64,000 nt of DNA from Bigelowiella natans CCMP2755. Its lineage: Eukaryota > Cercozoa > Chlorarachniophyceae. This document shows positions 12,612 through 26,367 of this stretch, in pieces. Location: assembly GCA_000320545.1 (NCBI GenBank), contig ADNK01000513.1, forward strand, positions 1 to 64,000, read 5' to 3'. The position numbers and the translations under genes were made by a program. Under the pieces are notes generated by a model. The model saw only the letters and a program-made list of their open reading frames with translations. It had not been told where the DNA came from and did no database searches. How positions within the stretch are numbered: the first letter of the stretch is position 1; the number at the start of each line of letters is the position of its first letter.

Positions 12612-14536
12612 ATGGAGACAATCGATCTTAGCCGTGATGAAGATGACGAGTCGATGGAGGAGGGGGAAATAAGAGAGGAGCCCCTACCAACGGGCCTTCT
12701 AGCAAGCGGTACGAAGGAAGCACAATCTGGCAAGCGGGAATCACGGACATCCCGACAAGCCAGCTACGATGATGGAAGATACGTAAGATATTCTCCCTCT
12801 CCTCGAAGCACACGTACCAGAAGACGCAAAAATAGGCACCAAGATGCACGTACTCGCTATCGTGGACATAACAAGAGTAGAAGCTGGAGCAAAAGCCCAA
12901 GTACCGAGGCTGCTGGACGCCACCGAACACGGGGAGGAGCAAGGGCCGAGGGACAACGATCAAGTATTAATCGAAGAAGGTAGAATTGTATACCAAAAAA
13001 GAGTAGAATTCAAATGATAGTGATGTTTGCTTGCGTGTTCATTCATGTGTGCTTGTGGGCGTGACTGGTCGTGATGAAAATGGCGTTTGATCCGTTCCTT
13101 TTTGTTAAAAAAAAATAGAGTAAGCACCATGAAAGGGAAGCTTGTTATCGACATAAGTAATGGGACGTCACCGACTGATATCGTGAGTGGTGAGCGTATC
13201 TTGAACCGCGGAAGGCTATCCGTACCGTCACAGCCTGATATTATCGACATAAGCGATTCTCCGATTGCGGAGAAGACTCGTGACATCCCTTCTCATCGCT
13301 ACGATAACCCTTTCCATCCCGTCGAGGGCGCCCCCGCCACACAGGACTTACATGACAAAGCGCTTGCTATTCGGTGTCAAGCGCCTATTTCAAAATTAAC
13401 GACGACGACGAGTTCCAGGGATCTTCTCCATCGGCAGTACCAGCAACCACCCCCGCCTACTGTCGTCCAATATTTCAACCAAGATAACAGGGACTCTCGA
13501 GAAATAGGGCCAATCGAAGGGAGGCTACAGCATCAACAATGGGAGAGCGCAGTACCACAGCATCAGCATCAGCAGCAAGATCCAAACCGTACTGGGAGAC
13601 TAGTCTCTGGACGCAGTAGTACTTCGAATTTCATGAATGATTATAGCATTCGCTGCACAGTCTTTCCTACGCATACATCGGTGCAACACCACCACCACCA
13701 GGAACACCGAGCACCACTGTCTTGCCCACAAGAGCCCCAGCCCTCGCAACCGTCGCGCGTTGTGAGATCGCCACTCCTGACGACACCTCTTTTACTATCC
13801 CCATCGTCTCTTCATCATACGATCCACAGTAGTCACCTCTACCCTTCTTCCCCTTCCTCAGTAAGAGAGAACATCCCAGGCACACCGTCGACTCTGAAGA
13901 AGCCCCATATTCCACGGCCACCACCATCCCCACCCCCACCCACTCTTGATAGCACTCCGCCTTCTTCGCGACTACTGCTGAACCCTTCGCTTCTGTACTC
14001 CCGTCCTCAATACGGTTACCATCATCAGCAGCAGCTTCCCATTCGTCGCGATCTTCTCCCCCCCCCTCTTCCCCCAACGTCACATTCACCTTTTCTCCGC
14101 CGTCGACCTCCACCTCCCCCTCCAAGGCAAAGCAAGCTTCCAAGAGACTCCCAATCACCAGCAACAAGGGGGGTTGATGGTGAAGGGAGTAATGTCCACA
14201 ACACCAACTCGAAGGTAGATGCTGTAGTCGTAGAAGTAGTAGTAACAGTGGCAGTAGCAGTAGTAGCAGCAGCAGTAGTAGCAGTAGTAGCAGTAGTAGT
14301 GGTGGTGGTGGTGGTGGGGGTAGGGCAGCATCGCTATCGTCTTTGCTTATATATGCGAAATCGAAGGATATGTTCGAACACCTTTGTTTGGTTCGCTTTG
14401 ACTTGTGACGATTCCCATGTTGGTTGCCCAGTCGAGTTTGACATCTTTTACTTTGTTTATGTGTGTGCTGTTGGACAGTTTGGAGGGTTGAGGCAGCAGC
14501 AGCATCCCCCGCCTCCATCCTTTTCTGCATCATTCC

Positions 14537-14573
<37 letters not shown>

Positions 14574-17500
14574 GATTCCGTTGCTCGGAGGCCCATCTTC
14601 CCGAACTGCACAGCAGTGGCATACTCCCTCGAGCAGATCGTTGCCATTAAGCACCATTTCTGGGTCGCCAATGCCCCCCCCCCCTCCCCCACTACCACTT
14701 CTACCTCCACCGCCTTCTCAGGTGCACGAACAACTAGAACAAGGATATAATGATTCGACGGCTTCAAACTTCAAGCGTCCTCCTCCTCCTCCTCCTCCGC
14801 TCCCCTCCCCCCCCCCACTTCCATCTCCCCCGCTCCCTTCATTTCAAGTACTTAAACAACAACGCGCTCAGAAGGAACACGATGGGTCTAACGGTGCAAT
14901 CTTCGAGCGTCCTCCCGACCCTTCCTCTTCGTCGAGCCTCGCCTATTCAAGCAAGCGAAAGCGAGAGAAGCCTCCCCCACCTCCCCCGCCTCGTCCCCCG
15001 AAAACGAACAAGAGAGCCAGAGTTAGTTCTAGTAGCAGAAGTGGCACCAACAACAAAAATAAACGACAAAGAAAGAGGAAAGGGGGAAATAGTAGGAAGA
15101 TTCAGCAGCAGCAGCAGCAGCAGCAGCTATGGCCCAGACGGAAGAAAGAACAGGTCGCGAGGGATCGGATTGGTCTTGATGATGTTGATAACAGCGAAAG
15201 TGAAGGTGAAATGAAGGGAGGAGAGTCGCGGTGGTTGAGAGAGGAAGCAGCTGCCTTAGCCGCCTTGAGAGCAAGGATGGAGAGGAAGACTCATAAAGGA
15301 GCATCATCAGCCCCAAATGGACAACAGCAGAGGCCCCAAAAGATGATATCCGCAGTAGCAGCAGCACCAGCAGTAGCGTCGCCATCACCAAGAGAGAAAG
15401 TAGCGGCAGGAACAGCTAAAGTGAATAATAGCACGCGGCTACTGCAGAGGGACAAAAGAAGTAGTAGTCCGAGTGGTCAAACGAAAATACAGCAGATTAC
15501 AGAAAAAGGAGGACGAGCAACATCGTCGACACCAGGGCCAAGAGGTAGTAGAGGTAGAGGAGGGGGAGGAGGAGAAGGAGGAGATCACGAAGCAACAGCA
15601 CCAGTAGCAGCAGCAGCAGCACTGAATGAGGCAGAAGCTAGAGCACCACCACCACCACCACCATCACATCAATCGGAAGAAGAAGAGGCGAATAAGCTGA
15701 ATGATGAAAGGGAAGCGACTAGAAACAACCGGAATAAGTGCACCAACGAATCATGCGGCAATGAAAGGAAGATGAGTTGCGACTTCAAGCGATGTGCTCG
15801 GTGCTGTTTCACAATCAACAAAGGAAAGACATGCTCAGCCCACAAAATGACCTCGGACCAAGTCGCAAGACAAATTATGAGGGAGGCAAAAGAACACTTA
15901 TGGAGCCTGAAGATGAAGGAAAAACAACGAAAGAAGAGGCTAAGACAGCAAAGGAAAGTGCTAGAGATCCAAGAAAGATTCGAGCACCGTTGGCAGCAAA
16001 AGGAGCAAGAAATCGCAAGGAAAAAGACGACGACGTCATCGGTAGCAGTAGCAGAAGCGAGAGTACTGGCAGGAAGCAGCGCGGCACCCCCTCCGCCAAC
16101 ACCACAAAAACGACGACAAGAAAAGCAACAAGGAGGAAATGCGGCAACAAACAGATCAGAAGGAGCAAAAGCAAAGGGGACTGTGGCGGACACGGCAGCG
16201 GTCGAGGTTGGGCAGAATAGTACCAGCGAAGAGATGATAGCGAGGAGGAGAAGAAGGGTTGTAGTGGTGAAGACGAAGACGACTGAAGGAGAGATGAGTG
16301 CGAGGATGGCAACGAAAACGACAACGACAAAGTTGGGTAAGGCCACTAGCACAACCAATCCTCGTGCTAGCAGGGAGGGCTGCAATGATAAGGTGCCTGC
16401 TACTGCTTTTTGCTCTACAAATTCTCTTCAGCAGCAGCAGCAGCATCACGATTCCAGCCTATTATCTAACCCAGAGTCACATTCCGCAGCACTCTCTTTC
16501 CTGAACAGGTACGAGTTATTGTGAGCCCTATCTGATATATTGATCTCCTTCTCTGCTTCTCTCGTATGCATGTGTGTGTGGAGAGGGTGGGTGCATGTCC
16601 CCTTGTTTCTTCGTCTATTCTCCCCTCTCAAATCACCTCTACAATCACTACTTTTAATAATGCTACTACTACTGCTACCACTTTGGGCAGGTTGTTTAAA
16701 GGCGGCAACGACGACAAGAACGGAGCGGAGGGAGAAGTCAAAACCATCATCACCGCTACCACTAGCACCAGCAGCAACAGCAACAGCAACAGTAACAACA
16801 CAAATGACCATAGCAGCAGCAGCAGCAGCAATGACAACAAGGGAACACGTCATCTCCGGAAGGTTTCGTGGTCAAGTGCGGACAGGATTGGATTTCAAAG
16901 GTCTTTCACGATCGACCTATCCAGCAGCAGCGATGATGACGAAAATAAAGATGATGAGCGGAAGCAGCATCAGCAGCAGCCATCAATCCCATCCTCCTCC
17001 ACAGCTACTGACTCTGACAAGGCTGCACTCGTGAGAAGGAAGCAGGGAGAAGTTGAGCTACTACGCCTGAAAATTGCGGAAATGGAGGCGAAGCACCGCT
17101 TGCAACAAAGCTTGAAGAAGAAGAAGAAGAAGACGACGAACATGACGAAGAAGAAGCTGCAGCCACCACCGCAGCAGGTACACGGTCACGGTGATGGCGA
17201 GGGTGATGGCAAACACGACGTTGTCTTGAGCAGCAGTAGAACACCACAACCGTCGGGGATTTCTTCTAGACGGCCCACTGCTACTGGTCTCACCGTTGCG
17301 TCTTCATCATCATTGCCATCTTCATCTGCCACCATCGAGGAGGATCATGAGAGGAGGGGTCCGCACGTGGATGCGAACATCTCTAACACAGCAGCGAGGA
17401 CCACGACGTCGGCGGTGATGACCGAATCTTGCAGCAGCAGAAATGCAGACAAAGAATCACACGTTGGCGTGGCATCGAGGAGTTCGGTTTCACCTGTCGC

Positions 17501-20500
17501 TACTGCTCCTGCCACTGCTACCGCTGCTGCTACAGACACAAAGAAGACGGGGGCCGCGACATCAAAGTCGGGAGGAGGGAAGGGGGTACCAAGCGGTGCC
17601 AACGGCCACCGTGCTCCGGAGGACCGTGTCGTCTCCGATTTGCAAGCGAAGGAGGAGGAGGAGGACGATGACGACGTGGCGGTGATGGCTGTTGAAGAAG
17701 ATGCTGCTGCTGCACCGCCATCGGCCTCCGATGTGGCTAGTTCAAACTGTAGAAGCAGCGACAACAGCAACAACACACCTACTCTACCACTAGGTGTCAC
17801 TACTACTACCATGCAGCAGGAACCTACTGCTCCTGCAAGACAAGACATTCGACAGAGAAGCAGCAGCAACACACGATCAGGTGGCGGCACCATTGATAGG
17901 AACAGTACTACTGGTAGTAGTAGTAGTAGTAGTAGCAGCAGCAGCAGCAGCAGCAACAAGTTACTGCTAGCCCTTGAAGTCCAGAAGAGCATCGCACGCC
18001 TTAAGCAAGGGGAAGCCCTCCTTAAGCTGAAGAACTACCGCCTCTCACAAGCCAAACAGCGCACAGAGAAAGCGCAAAAGGAGCTCGAGGTGGCCATGAA
18101 GGCAGTTGCAACGGCCAAGAAAGAGGTGACACAATGCCAGAAAGATGTGGATGAGCAAACCATTCTCGTGCTCACCCACAGGCGCCAGCTCATAGACGTG
18201 AACAAGCGCCTTTCTCGCCTCAAAGTGGTGACGGCATTTCATAAGAACAGTAATAACGGCAGCAGCAGCAGCAGCAGCAATGGTGTGGGCAACAAAGGAC
18301 GGGCAGGAGAGGTGGCTGAGCAGCAGCAGCAGCCACATCGACGTGGTGTTGTTCGAGATGATAGTAAAAGGACGACAACGACAACGACGACGACGACGAC
18401 GACCCATGGGCGCGTGAGGATGATGATTCCACCGATTCCAGATGAGGAGAAGGTCACTGAGTCTAGTCTAGGTGACGATGGCAAGCGCAGGAAGCAGCAG
18501 CAGCAGCAGAATGAAAGGAAAGGGGCCACTTCGGAGCTGCAGCAGGTCTTGCAGCGCGCCAAAATGTCACCACGTGACGGCGCACGCAGCTATTCTCGAA
18601 TCGTAGCCCGACGCTTGAGTATGATCAAGGCCTCGCAGGTGCGGTCCAAGCTGCAGGTGATGCGGCGGTTGATTTCTGAGAAGCAGCGGATACGACAGAA
18701 GCGCATCCTCATGGAGCAGAGCAAGAGCATCAGGCAGCGACTGATGGAGGAGAAGGTGCTGCTGAAGAGAACAGAGCGTCAGCAAGTTGCGCTTAGAGTC
18801 GATCGGTACACGCGCGCCCTCCTCGTTAACTTCGCTAAGAACGCAGCTAGGCCGTGGCTCATGGGTGGGGGGAACGCTGACACAGCCGCCAAGACCATGA
18901 TGATGATGACGATGATGAAGATGTCATCGGCAGCAGCAGGAGCAGGAGCAGCAACTACGCCAGGAGTAGGAAAAGACTGCCAAATGGAGGTTGAATATGG
19001 TGAGGAGGAGGAGAATGAGGATGATGATGAGAAGGAGTACAGTAACAACAGCAGAACAGCAATTACAACAACGAATCTCCATCTCGCCTCCTCCTCCTCC
19101 TCCTCCTCCTCCTCCTCCTTCTCGCCATTGCTAATGTTTCGATCATACCGGTTTGATCCTTCGTGTCGTGTGGGGCTCGACTCACCAACGATGACGCACC
19201 GCATCGATCCGCTCGCAATCTTCTGCCGCTTTGACCTTGACGGCACATGTAACGACCAAACATGCAGGTATCAGCACCTCCGGGAGGCCGCACGAGTCTC
19301 AGCGAAGGAGCTGGTGGCTGAGCTGGCAACGTACTCTCCCAAGAAGGACGCGGTGAGACAATGGGCGCGAAAGATCAACCCTTCGATTGAGGATTCAAAG
19401 GCGCTAGCAGCAGCTGTGCGGAAACAGGTGAAAGCGCCGTTCTTCGTCTCGACCCTTTCTATCGCCCCAGAGCGCAAAGCGGCACTAGAGGCACAGATTC
19501 ACATGTCGCGGGTTCGAAATCACAAGACCATCATCCAGCAAGTCCCGAAATACCGCTCAAAGATGAGGAGGGGGAGGGGATCGGGGAAGAGACGATGGAA
19601 GAAGCAGGAAAGTAGATATGGCGGCGGCAAAAACAACAAAAAGTCAACTTCGTCGTCGTCGTCTTCATCATCATTACCAGCATCACACAGCAGGGGCATG
19701 ATGGTGGACGATGGGGGGGGTAAGCAGGATGATGATTATGATAAAGACAATGCTGATACTGAGTTTGCAGGTTGTGATACCATGAAGAAAGGTGATGAGC
19801 ATGACGCTGATGATTTCATTCCTCTACCCAAGGATGATGACGATGATGATGAGGATGATGACGATGATTTTGAAGAAGGACGAGGAGACGACAACGGCGA
19901 TGACGATGACGACGACGAAGATGATGACGACGAGGAGGACGAGGATGAAGAGGATGATGATAAGTATGGCATGGATGATGAAGACAATGAGTTAAAAGGG
20001 GCAAGAGAGAGCTGCTGCCGGTTTCAAACCCTGTCTGCATACATGGACGCTGTTGCGGAGACACCCCAGGACCTCTCTCTGTGGATAGAAGCCGTACTTA
20101 TTGCTCTTGAGACCAGTGATGGGAGGGGGGGAGGCAAAGGAGGAGGAGGAGGAGGAGCAGGGGTATCTGATCGTCAGCGAAATGGCGACGCGAAGGTTCT
20201 CAATGTCCTGTCTCGCGCGATTGAAGAGCACCCTGGTGTAGAGCTGCTATGGTGTCTCTATATGCAGCGCTACCTGGCCTCGGGCGCGTCGGCCGCCGAT
20301 ATGTGCGAGATTCTGTCCCACGCGGTGCTTTACACACATGTGATTCTCCCCGCTCATCAGCTCTCGTCGCCCGGCGTCGTCATCAACGCTCGTCTACGTC
20401 TGTGCCTCTGGAGCCAGTACATAGATACGCAGAGAAGCTACTCGGGCCGGGTCAAGCTCGCACTGGAGGCTGAGGCAGCGTTTGCACGCGGCGTCGGCCG

Positions 20501-22734
20501 GCATCGGTTCTATGATGAAACCGTGTCAATGCTTGCTCAGAGAACTGCTAGGATCGACCTTGAGGCGGGGCAACACGATCAGGCGCTCGTTCGGCTCGCA
20601 GCCTTCCTCGCTCATAATCCGGAAGGAAAAGGAGGAGAGGGGGGCAGCTTAAGAAGCGAGGGGCAGCAGCAGCAGCAGCAGAGGGGCGCGGAGAATAAAG
20701 ACGGCAGCTCTTCATCTTCTTCCTCTTCTTCGTCGGTCTTGAGAGGACTCTCAAGTAAGATTCGTAGTCCGGTTCTCCAGGTGATAAACTGGCTGTTTTA
20801 CGTGCACATCATGGCTTTTGGAAGCATTCCGTGCATTGAATATGCACACAATCACCTGGACTCGACGTTGGACTTTGATGCAGATGATGCTGAGGAGAGA
20901 CGGTTGCGAGGCCTCTTCGCAACAACACTTTCTTGGTGGCAGCAAGCGCTCTCGCCTTTCCCAGCAACCTCCTCCCCCTCCTCCTCCTCCTCCTTAACAT
21001 CGGCTCTTTTGAGGAATGGGCTGGACGTTGACCGGCTAGAAGCTGCTTTCAAGGCGGCCATCCATGCGCTTTTCGTGAGGGAAGAAGACGATGAAGACGG
21101 TACCCATTATGGGGATAACTCTACTGCTGCCGATGATGATAATAATGAGAATTGCAGACTGGCGTGTGTATGCTTGCTAGTGTACCACTGGGCCGAGTTT
21201 AGGCGGTGTTACGCTCAGGACCAAGAGATGAGTCGTGGCGAGGACTCTTACCACGATGGCAACGACAATCACCATGATGATGATGTCATCCGAAACACGC
21301 TACTAAAGCTGAGAATCGAACCGGCGCGACTACAGGTGGTCCCTCATTCCTGCATTAGTGTGCGCAACTACCTGTGGTTGATTCGTTGTCCTAGTCAGAA
21401 AGAAATGAAGATAGGAGGGGGAGGGGGAGGAGCGTCTCCTCTGACAGCAGCCCGTGCTTTGGCGATGATTAATGTCCTTGGAAAGGGAGGGGGGGGGAAG
21501 AATACGGCCATGATTGAGGAGGAGGTGGGGGAGAATTGCTACGTCACTGGCGCTGCTGCTCCAGCATATGCATGGTACTATTTGGCCACGTACTTGCTTC
21601 GAGAACAGGGTGATAAAGAGGCCGCAGTGGAGCTGCTGTGCCACTTCTCACGCGTAGTAGCACTGGTATCGCAGAAGAAGAAGAAGAAGAAGCAGCATCA
21701 CCACAACCACCACCAGCAGCAGCAGGAAGAGGAAGTGGAGAGGAAGAGGAAGGAGACACGCAAAAACGAGCCCACCGCTCCTTCAAAGAATAAAGCAGTA
21801 GCGACGGTAGCAGTTGCAGAAGCAAAGAAGCTGTTTCGGGAAGCTTTGTTGGCACAGCAGCAAGGTAGTGTTAGGGAGACTGCCGCCAATGGCTACACTT
21901 GGGCCTGCTTCTGTCTTTTCGAGGTGCTGACGGCAGCAATTGAGACAACAACCACGAGATCTGTGAGGCACCATCGAAGCAAAGACGACGGTCCCCCCTC
22001 CACTGCTACAGCAGCTTTGAACTCATCTCCCACCATCGCCGTCCTTCGGCTCTTTCAGCATGCAGCTACATCGTTAGCAGAGCAGCAAAAGCAGCAGCAG
22101 CTGCTACTGCAGGAGGAGGAGCAGGAGCGGGAAGACGGAACCCAACGCTTATCGTCGCTTTCAATGCAACTGTATCCAGACGGCTACAATGAGCTGATGC
22201 TGGAGCATGCGACCTACCTTTGCAGTCTCGAAGATGGTAATGCCGGTGGCGATGGTGGCGGCGGCGGCGGCGGCGGTAGGATGGAAAGGAGGGGGGGGGC
22301 TCATCGGCAGCGCCGTCGAGTTATGTTCACACGCTTCATTGACCAGTACACGAACTACCTGTCGAGGCGGCAAGCCTGGGTCGCGAGGAAGCATGCCGAC
22401 TGGATCGCGACTACATTCCTCATGCTATCATCATCGTCATCTTCGTCGTCATCGTCGTCGCCATCACTCGAAGAAAGGTGGCCAGCAGCTCAATGGAGGC
22501 GGCGCAACGGCTTGGTGCGGCTCCTGCAGAAATTCGCTGTGCGGAGCATTGTGGACGAGGACCGCGTGCACTCGGCGCTCCCGTACCTGGCGCGCACGGT
22601 CTTTCGCATGTACACGAATGCATGCTTTGGAAGCCAGCAGCAGAGGGGCAGCATCTACCAAGTCCTTGTGCAGAGCCTCCGATTCGACCCAGCGCTCGCC
22701 ATGGAGTACGTTTATGATGATGATGATGATGATA

Positions 22735-22765
<31 letters not shown>

Positions 22766-22798
22766 GCTGATCATTGGGATGATGATTGGTTCATTTTG

Positions 22799-22833
<35 letters not shown>

Positions 22834-23403
22834 GTGTGTGCTCGCGTCTTCTGATGATAAGTAACTGTAGTTAATAGTCGCCAAGAACAGCAGTCGTAGT
22901 AGTAGCAACAGTAGCAATAGCAGTAGTAGTAGTAGTAGTAGTAGTTGTGGTATGGGAGGAGGGTCAGTCTTATTAGATTTCCCTTAACGCATCGTTATCC
23001 CATGCTATCATGATCAGCATCGATGTTTTGCCCTGTTACAGGTGGGTGGTGTCCGAGATCCAGGACGGTAGCTTTGCCTTCGCACGACGAGGCCTCGCAA
23101 TATTAACAAGAAAGCACCCGAGGGACCCTGCTGCATGGGCCATGTATGTTCTAATCAGCCGTGCAGAACACAAAGATAACGATAACAATATTAATTCTAT
23201 AAAATCAGCAGAAGAAGATGATTATTATGATACCCCCCCCTCGCTCTACTTCTTCTACCAAAGGATGGCATATCTAGAGTGGGTCGACAGCAACATCGAG
23301 GGCGCACAGAAGACGTTGCTGCGCGGCTTGGAATACAACCCAATCTCTTATGCTCTTCACTCCCAGGTAGCACAATGGACTTTTACATGGATATTTGTAT
23401 ACA

Positions 23404-23451
<48 letters not shown>

Positions 23452-23486
23452 CTATTAATATATGTGCGTGTGTGTGTGTGTGTGTA

Positions 23487-23541
<55 letters not shown>

Positions 23542-24164
23542 TTGTGAGTACGTGTGTGACAACACTCTTTCCTTCAGTTAATAGAATTGGAGCGGCGGTT
23601 TCTGCAAGGGAAGGAGAGCGAGGAGGCTCTTCAGATCGCCCGTGCAGCGCTTGGCCCGTGGTTCCAACTTCGGACCAAGAAGAGGGGGGGGGGGAAGAGT
23701 AAAACGGCGACGAATAACAATAATAACAACAACAACAACAACCCTAATGAAAATGAAAATGATGATGGTATTGGGGGGTACAGACGGGGAGGAGCAAAAG
23801 GGGAAGGAAGGCCGAGCAATTCGGTATGTACACATATCGTATTTGTACATGTGTCTTCATTCTTCTGTGTATCTATTGTTTATTCGCAAGTTATAACTTT
23901 CTATATGCTGTCCTGCCTCCTGCCCAGGGCTTTTCTTCTCAATTCCAGTCTGATACACGGTTGTTATTTCTTTGGTCTTTTCCCTTGTGTTATCTGGTCT
24001 GCTGCTGCTGCTACTGTTATATACTGTTACTGCATATTTTCATGTCTCTTCTGGTCCCGGGGTCCTCCTTGGCTTCTCTCCCCCCCCCCTCTGGTCTCCC
24101 TTCCTCGCGCTCTTGGGATCTTGGGTTTATGCGCACACCTCCTGTACACGGACACCGACTGTGA
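12612..24164 (+). CDS. ZFC3H1-like zinc-finger protein (nuclear RNA surveillance), very large
   Basis: Exons 12612-12979, 13119-14214, 14479-16508, 16691-22705, 23042-23366 and 23578-23823 join in phase (about 3360 aa). Beyond 23823 a possible exon starts at 23928, and the 3' end is uncertain (stop at 24164 if unspliced). The N-terminus is acidic and RS/proline-rich (EEGEIREE). A Cys/His cluster lies near residues 908-943 (C-x4-C-x7-C-x4-C-x2-CC-x8-C-x2-H), and two coiled-coil blocks follow (KQGEVELLRLKIAEMEAKH; LALEVQKSIARLKQGEALL). The diagnostic motif near residue 2008 is FCRFDLDGTCNDQTCRYQH, the putative zinc finger (PF10650) of ZFC3H1 and fission-yeast Red1. HAT/half-TPR helices run to the C-terminus (LSLWIEAVLIAL, RDPAAWAMYVLISRAEH, EGAQKTLLRGLEYNPISYAL). 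The family links the exosome helicase Mtr4 to polyadenylated nuclear RNA; that role is inferred here. Runs of S, Q, D and G are extreme. Confidence 0.8.
14215..14478 (+). other. Probable in-frame intron lacking stop codons
   Basis: The sequence GAAG followed by GTAGATGC at 14215 and an acceptor ending at 14478 (TTGGACAG) bound a 264-base segment. It is a multiple of three, has no stop, and translates to poly-valine plus an unrelated patch. Removal joins proline/glutamine-rich sequence on both sides in the same frame. Confidence 0.55.
22706..23041 (+). repeat. GAT and AGT microsatellites in ZFC3H1-like intron
   Basis: Immediately after the donor GTACGT at 22706 come GAT runs (about 22714-22765 and 22798-22832) and an AGT run (about 22922-22943). 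Read as coding they give poly-aspartate; the homologous helical repeat resumes only after the acceptor at 23041, so this is intron. Confidence 0.8.
23407..23545 (+). repeat. TA, TG and TC compound microsatellite in intron
   Basis: A TA run at about 23407-23447, then TG, then a long TC run at about 23490-23525, then TG again, all inside the intron between 23366 and 23578. Confidence 0.9.
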
Positions 24165-26367
24165 CAATACTCCTTTCTATCTCCCCCCTCTCTTGCTCTC
24201 TCTTTCTCTCACAACAACATTTGATGTTGAATTCACTGGGTCGTTAATGCGACGCGATGGTGATGATGATGATGGTGACCATGACGTAATGTACGCAAAT
24301 CAATTGCGCAACAACGGTTGCTTCAATTGGATTTGTGGCGCCATCGTCGAATATACTGCGAATGTCGTCGGGGTGGGTCGCCCATCATTATGATTCCTCT
24401 CTTCGTGGATCTTACCAATGGTTTCGTGTTTGTCTCCCCAATGGTATCGTCAAAAATGAATGGTTCATCTAATTATTGCCAATGATGGTGATATGACGTG
24501 ACTGTTTTGCGTGTCTTTACTTCATAAATAATATCAACTACGCAATAAGTTTCAGCCTCCATTGCTTACATTCGGTTTGCCATTGTTTTTTCCATTTTTT
24601 GTTCTGTTGTTACTCTGTCGTTACAAATCTTGAAAGTCGGCATTTTGTTTTTGTTGTTCTTTCCTTCCTACTCTTCCCTCTTTCTTTCTCATATCGGTTG
24701 GACGACGCTGCGGGGTCAATATGAATACGCACAACTATTCCCGGGTTTCTATCATTGTAAAACCGGGTGTACGGTTGTGGTTGCGTGGTGCTGCTGCTAC
24801 GTTGGTTATTGTCACACTCCCGACTAATGACAACGACATCGTCATTTGATCTTTCTTCCACCACCACCACCACCACCACCATCGGATACACCACCACTAT
24901 TTCGCTTGACACATATCCCTGTTGATTGTTAACGATTAACTCGCGTAATGATGAAATAAATATGACAAAAAATGACGATCGTGGGGATAAAGAATAACCC
25001 AAACTCTAATCTTCCAATATCAAGACGTACGATTGGCTGCTAACGTGTTGAAACCCCATATCGAAAGGGTTTAGGTTTTGCCAAGTGCGCTGCCTTCACA
25101 CTCACAAATATTTTTTTACTCACTACATGATCGCCTGCTAACTCTCTGCCCTTCAATTCACACACTACACCACATTCACATAAGACGCTCATTCACACCC
25201 TAGTGTAGGCATACGCACGCCTACATTGAGGTACAGTTCATGTAGATAAGACGCGCCGCCAGGTGATGCTGGATTAGCAGTGCCGCTAAAAAGTAGCACA
25301 CTGCATCCATATCATTTGCCTACCCAGCGTAGTTAAACCATCGCGTACACAGAATGCTTCTGTCAAAACATCTTGTTTGTCAAGCATATGTTCTGTTTAT
25401 TTGATGACTTCGTAATATGAAACCATATATACCCTGTCACATGTATCTAGATATGTCTGATATGGGCCTGCTAGCTACTGCTAGCTAGCTAGCATAACTG
25501 TATATAGCTGGATAGCCTGTCTACGTGTATGACCTAGACGTTTATCTAGCTATCTAGCTATGGCAGTAGGACATGCAACACACTGCTAGCTAGACTGCCT
25601 AGCTAGCTAGCTGCTAGGCAGTCTAGCAGTCTAGCTAGCGATGCGACTAGCTAGGCTAGAGGCGAACGCGCGCCAACTCTAGAACTCTCTGCTCATTCAA
25701 TGATCGTTCAAATGAATGTGTACTATTTTTTTTTCAATTATTGTCACCTCAGCCTAGCAGCGTAGCTGTCGTGCAAAGCTGCGGCTACAGCTAGTACACG
25801 CAGCGCTAGAGCGCTAGCTAGACAGCTCTAGCAAGACAGGCTGTGGTACTGATTTTCATGGTAATCATAATCGCATATGAGCACAGCGTGTGTATCTAGA
25901 AACACATACTGCCTGCTATGGCCTAGACACATCAAAATGTAGAGCCATTCAGATAGATGCATTGCATTGTAGTATGCAGCTGTCACTCATCAGCATATCA
26001 TGTCGCATTTCGCTTTAGCTAATAGGCATCAATTAGAACACTGCTTTCACGTGAAACACCATAACAAAGCATTACTTTTGTATAGTTTCTTGAATCAGAT
26101 ACTACATTTCATAAAATCATTGGGTATTTGACTTATATTCTAACTACTACGCATGGAATATCCTGCGCAAATATATCGTAGCAAGTTCTTCGACAGCCGG
26201 ATCCTGCTGTAGTTACAAATTCGTACAGCAGTTATCTCACGAATAAGATCGTAAAGATCTCCGACTTATAATCAAAATCTTTGAAGACACACCAAAGTTG
26301 ACTAATACATTTACTGAATCATTGACGAGCTCCTTCGAGCGGTAGAATTGTACTGACAGAATCCATA
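24165..26367. repeat. Convergent spacer with CTAG-rich block
   Basis: This spacer lies between the 3' ends of the ZFC3H1-like and DUF2358 genes. The first part (24165-25000) is pyrimidine-rich with a CCA run at about 24859-24881 and may hold the last exon or 3' untranslated region of the upstream gene. From about 25430 to 25860 the sequence is dense in CTAG and GCTAGC (for example 25477-25493 and 25582-25640). 25860-26367 shows no gene-like features. Confidence 0.6.

Noticed and set aside
19736-19987. Minus-strand poly-serine frame opposite the ZFC3H1-like exon
   Set aside because: It is the antisense shadow of GAT/GAC-rich coding sequence on the plus strand; the plus frame has homologous domains on both sides.
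23587-24393. Reading the ZFC3H1-like frame straight to 24393
   Set aside because: A good donor (GTATGT) occurs at 23824 and the sequence beyond turns hydrophobic and repetitive, unlike the helical repeats before it.
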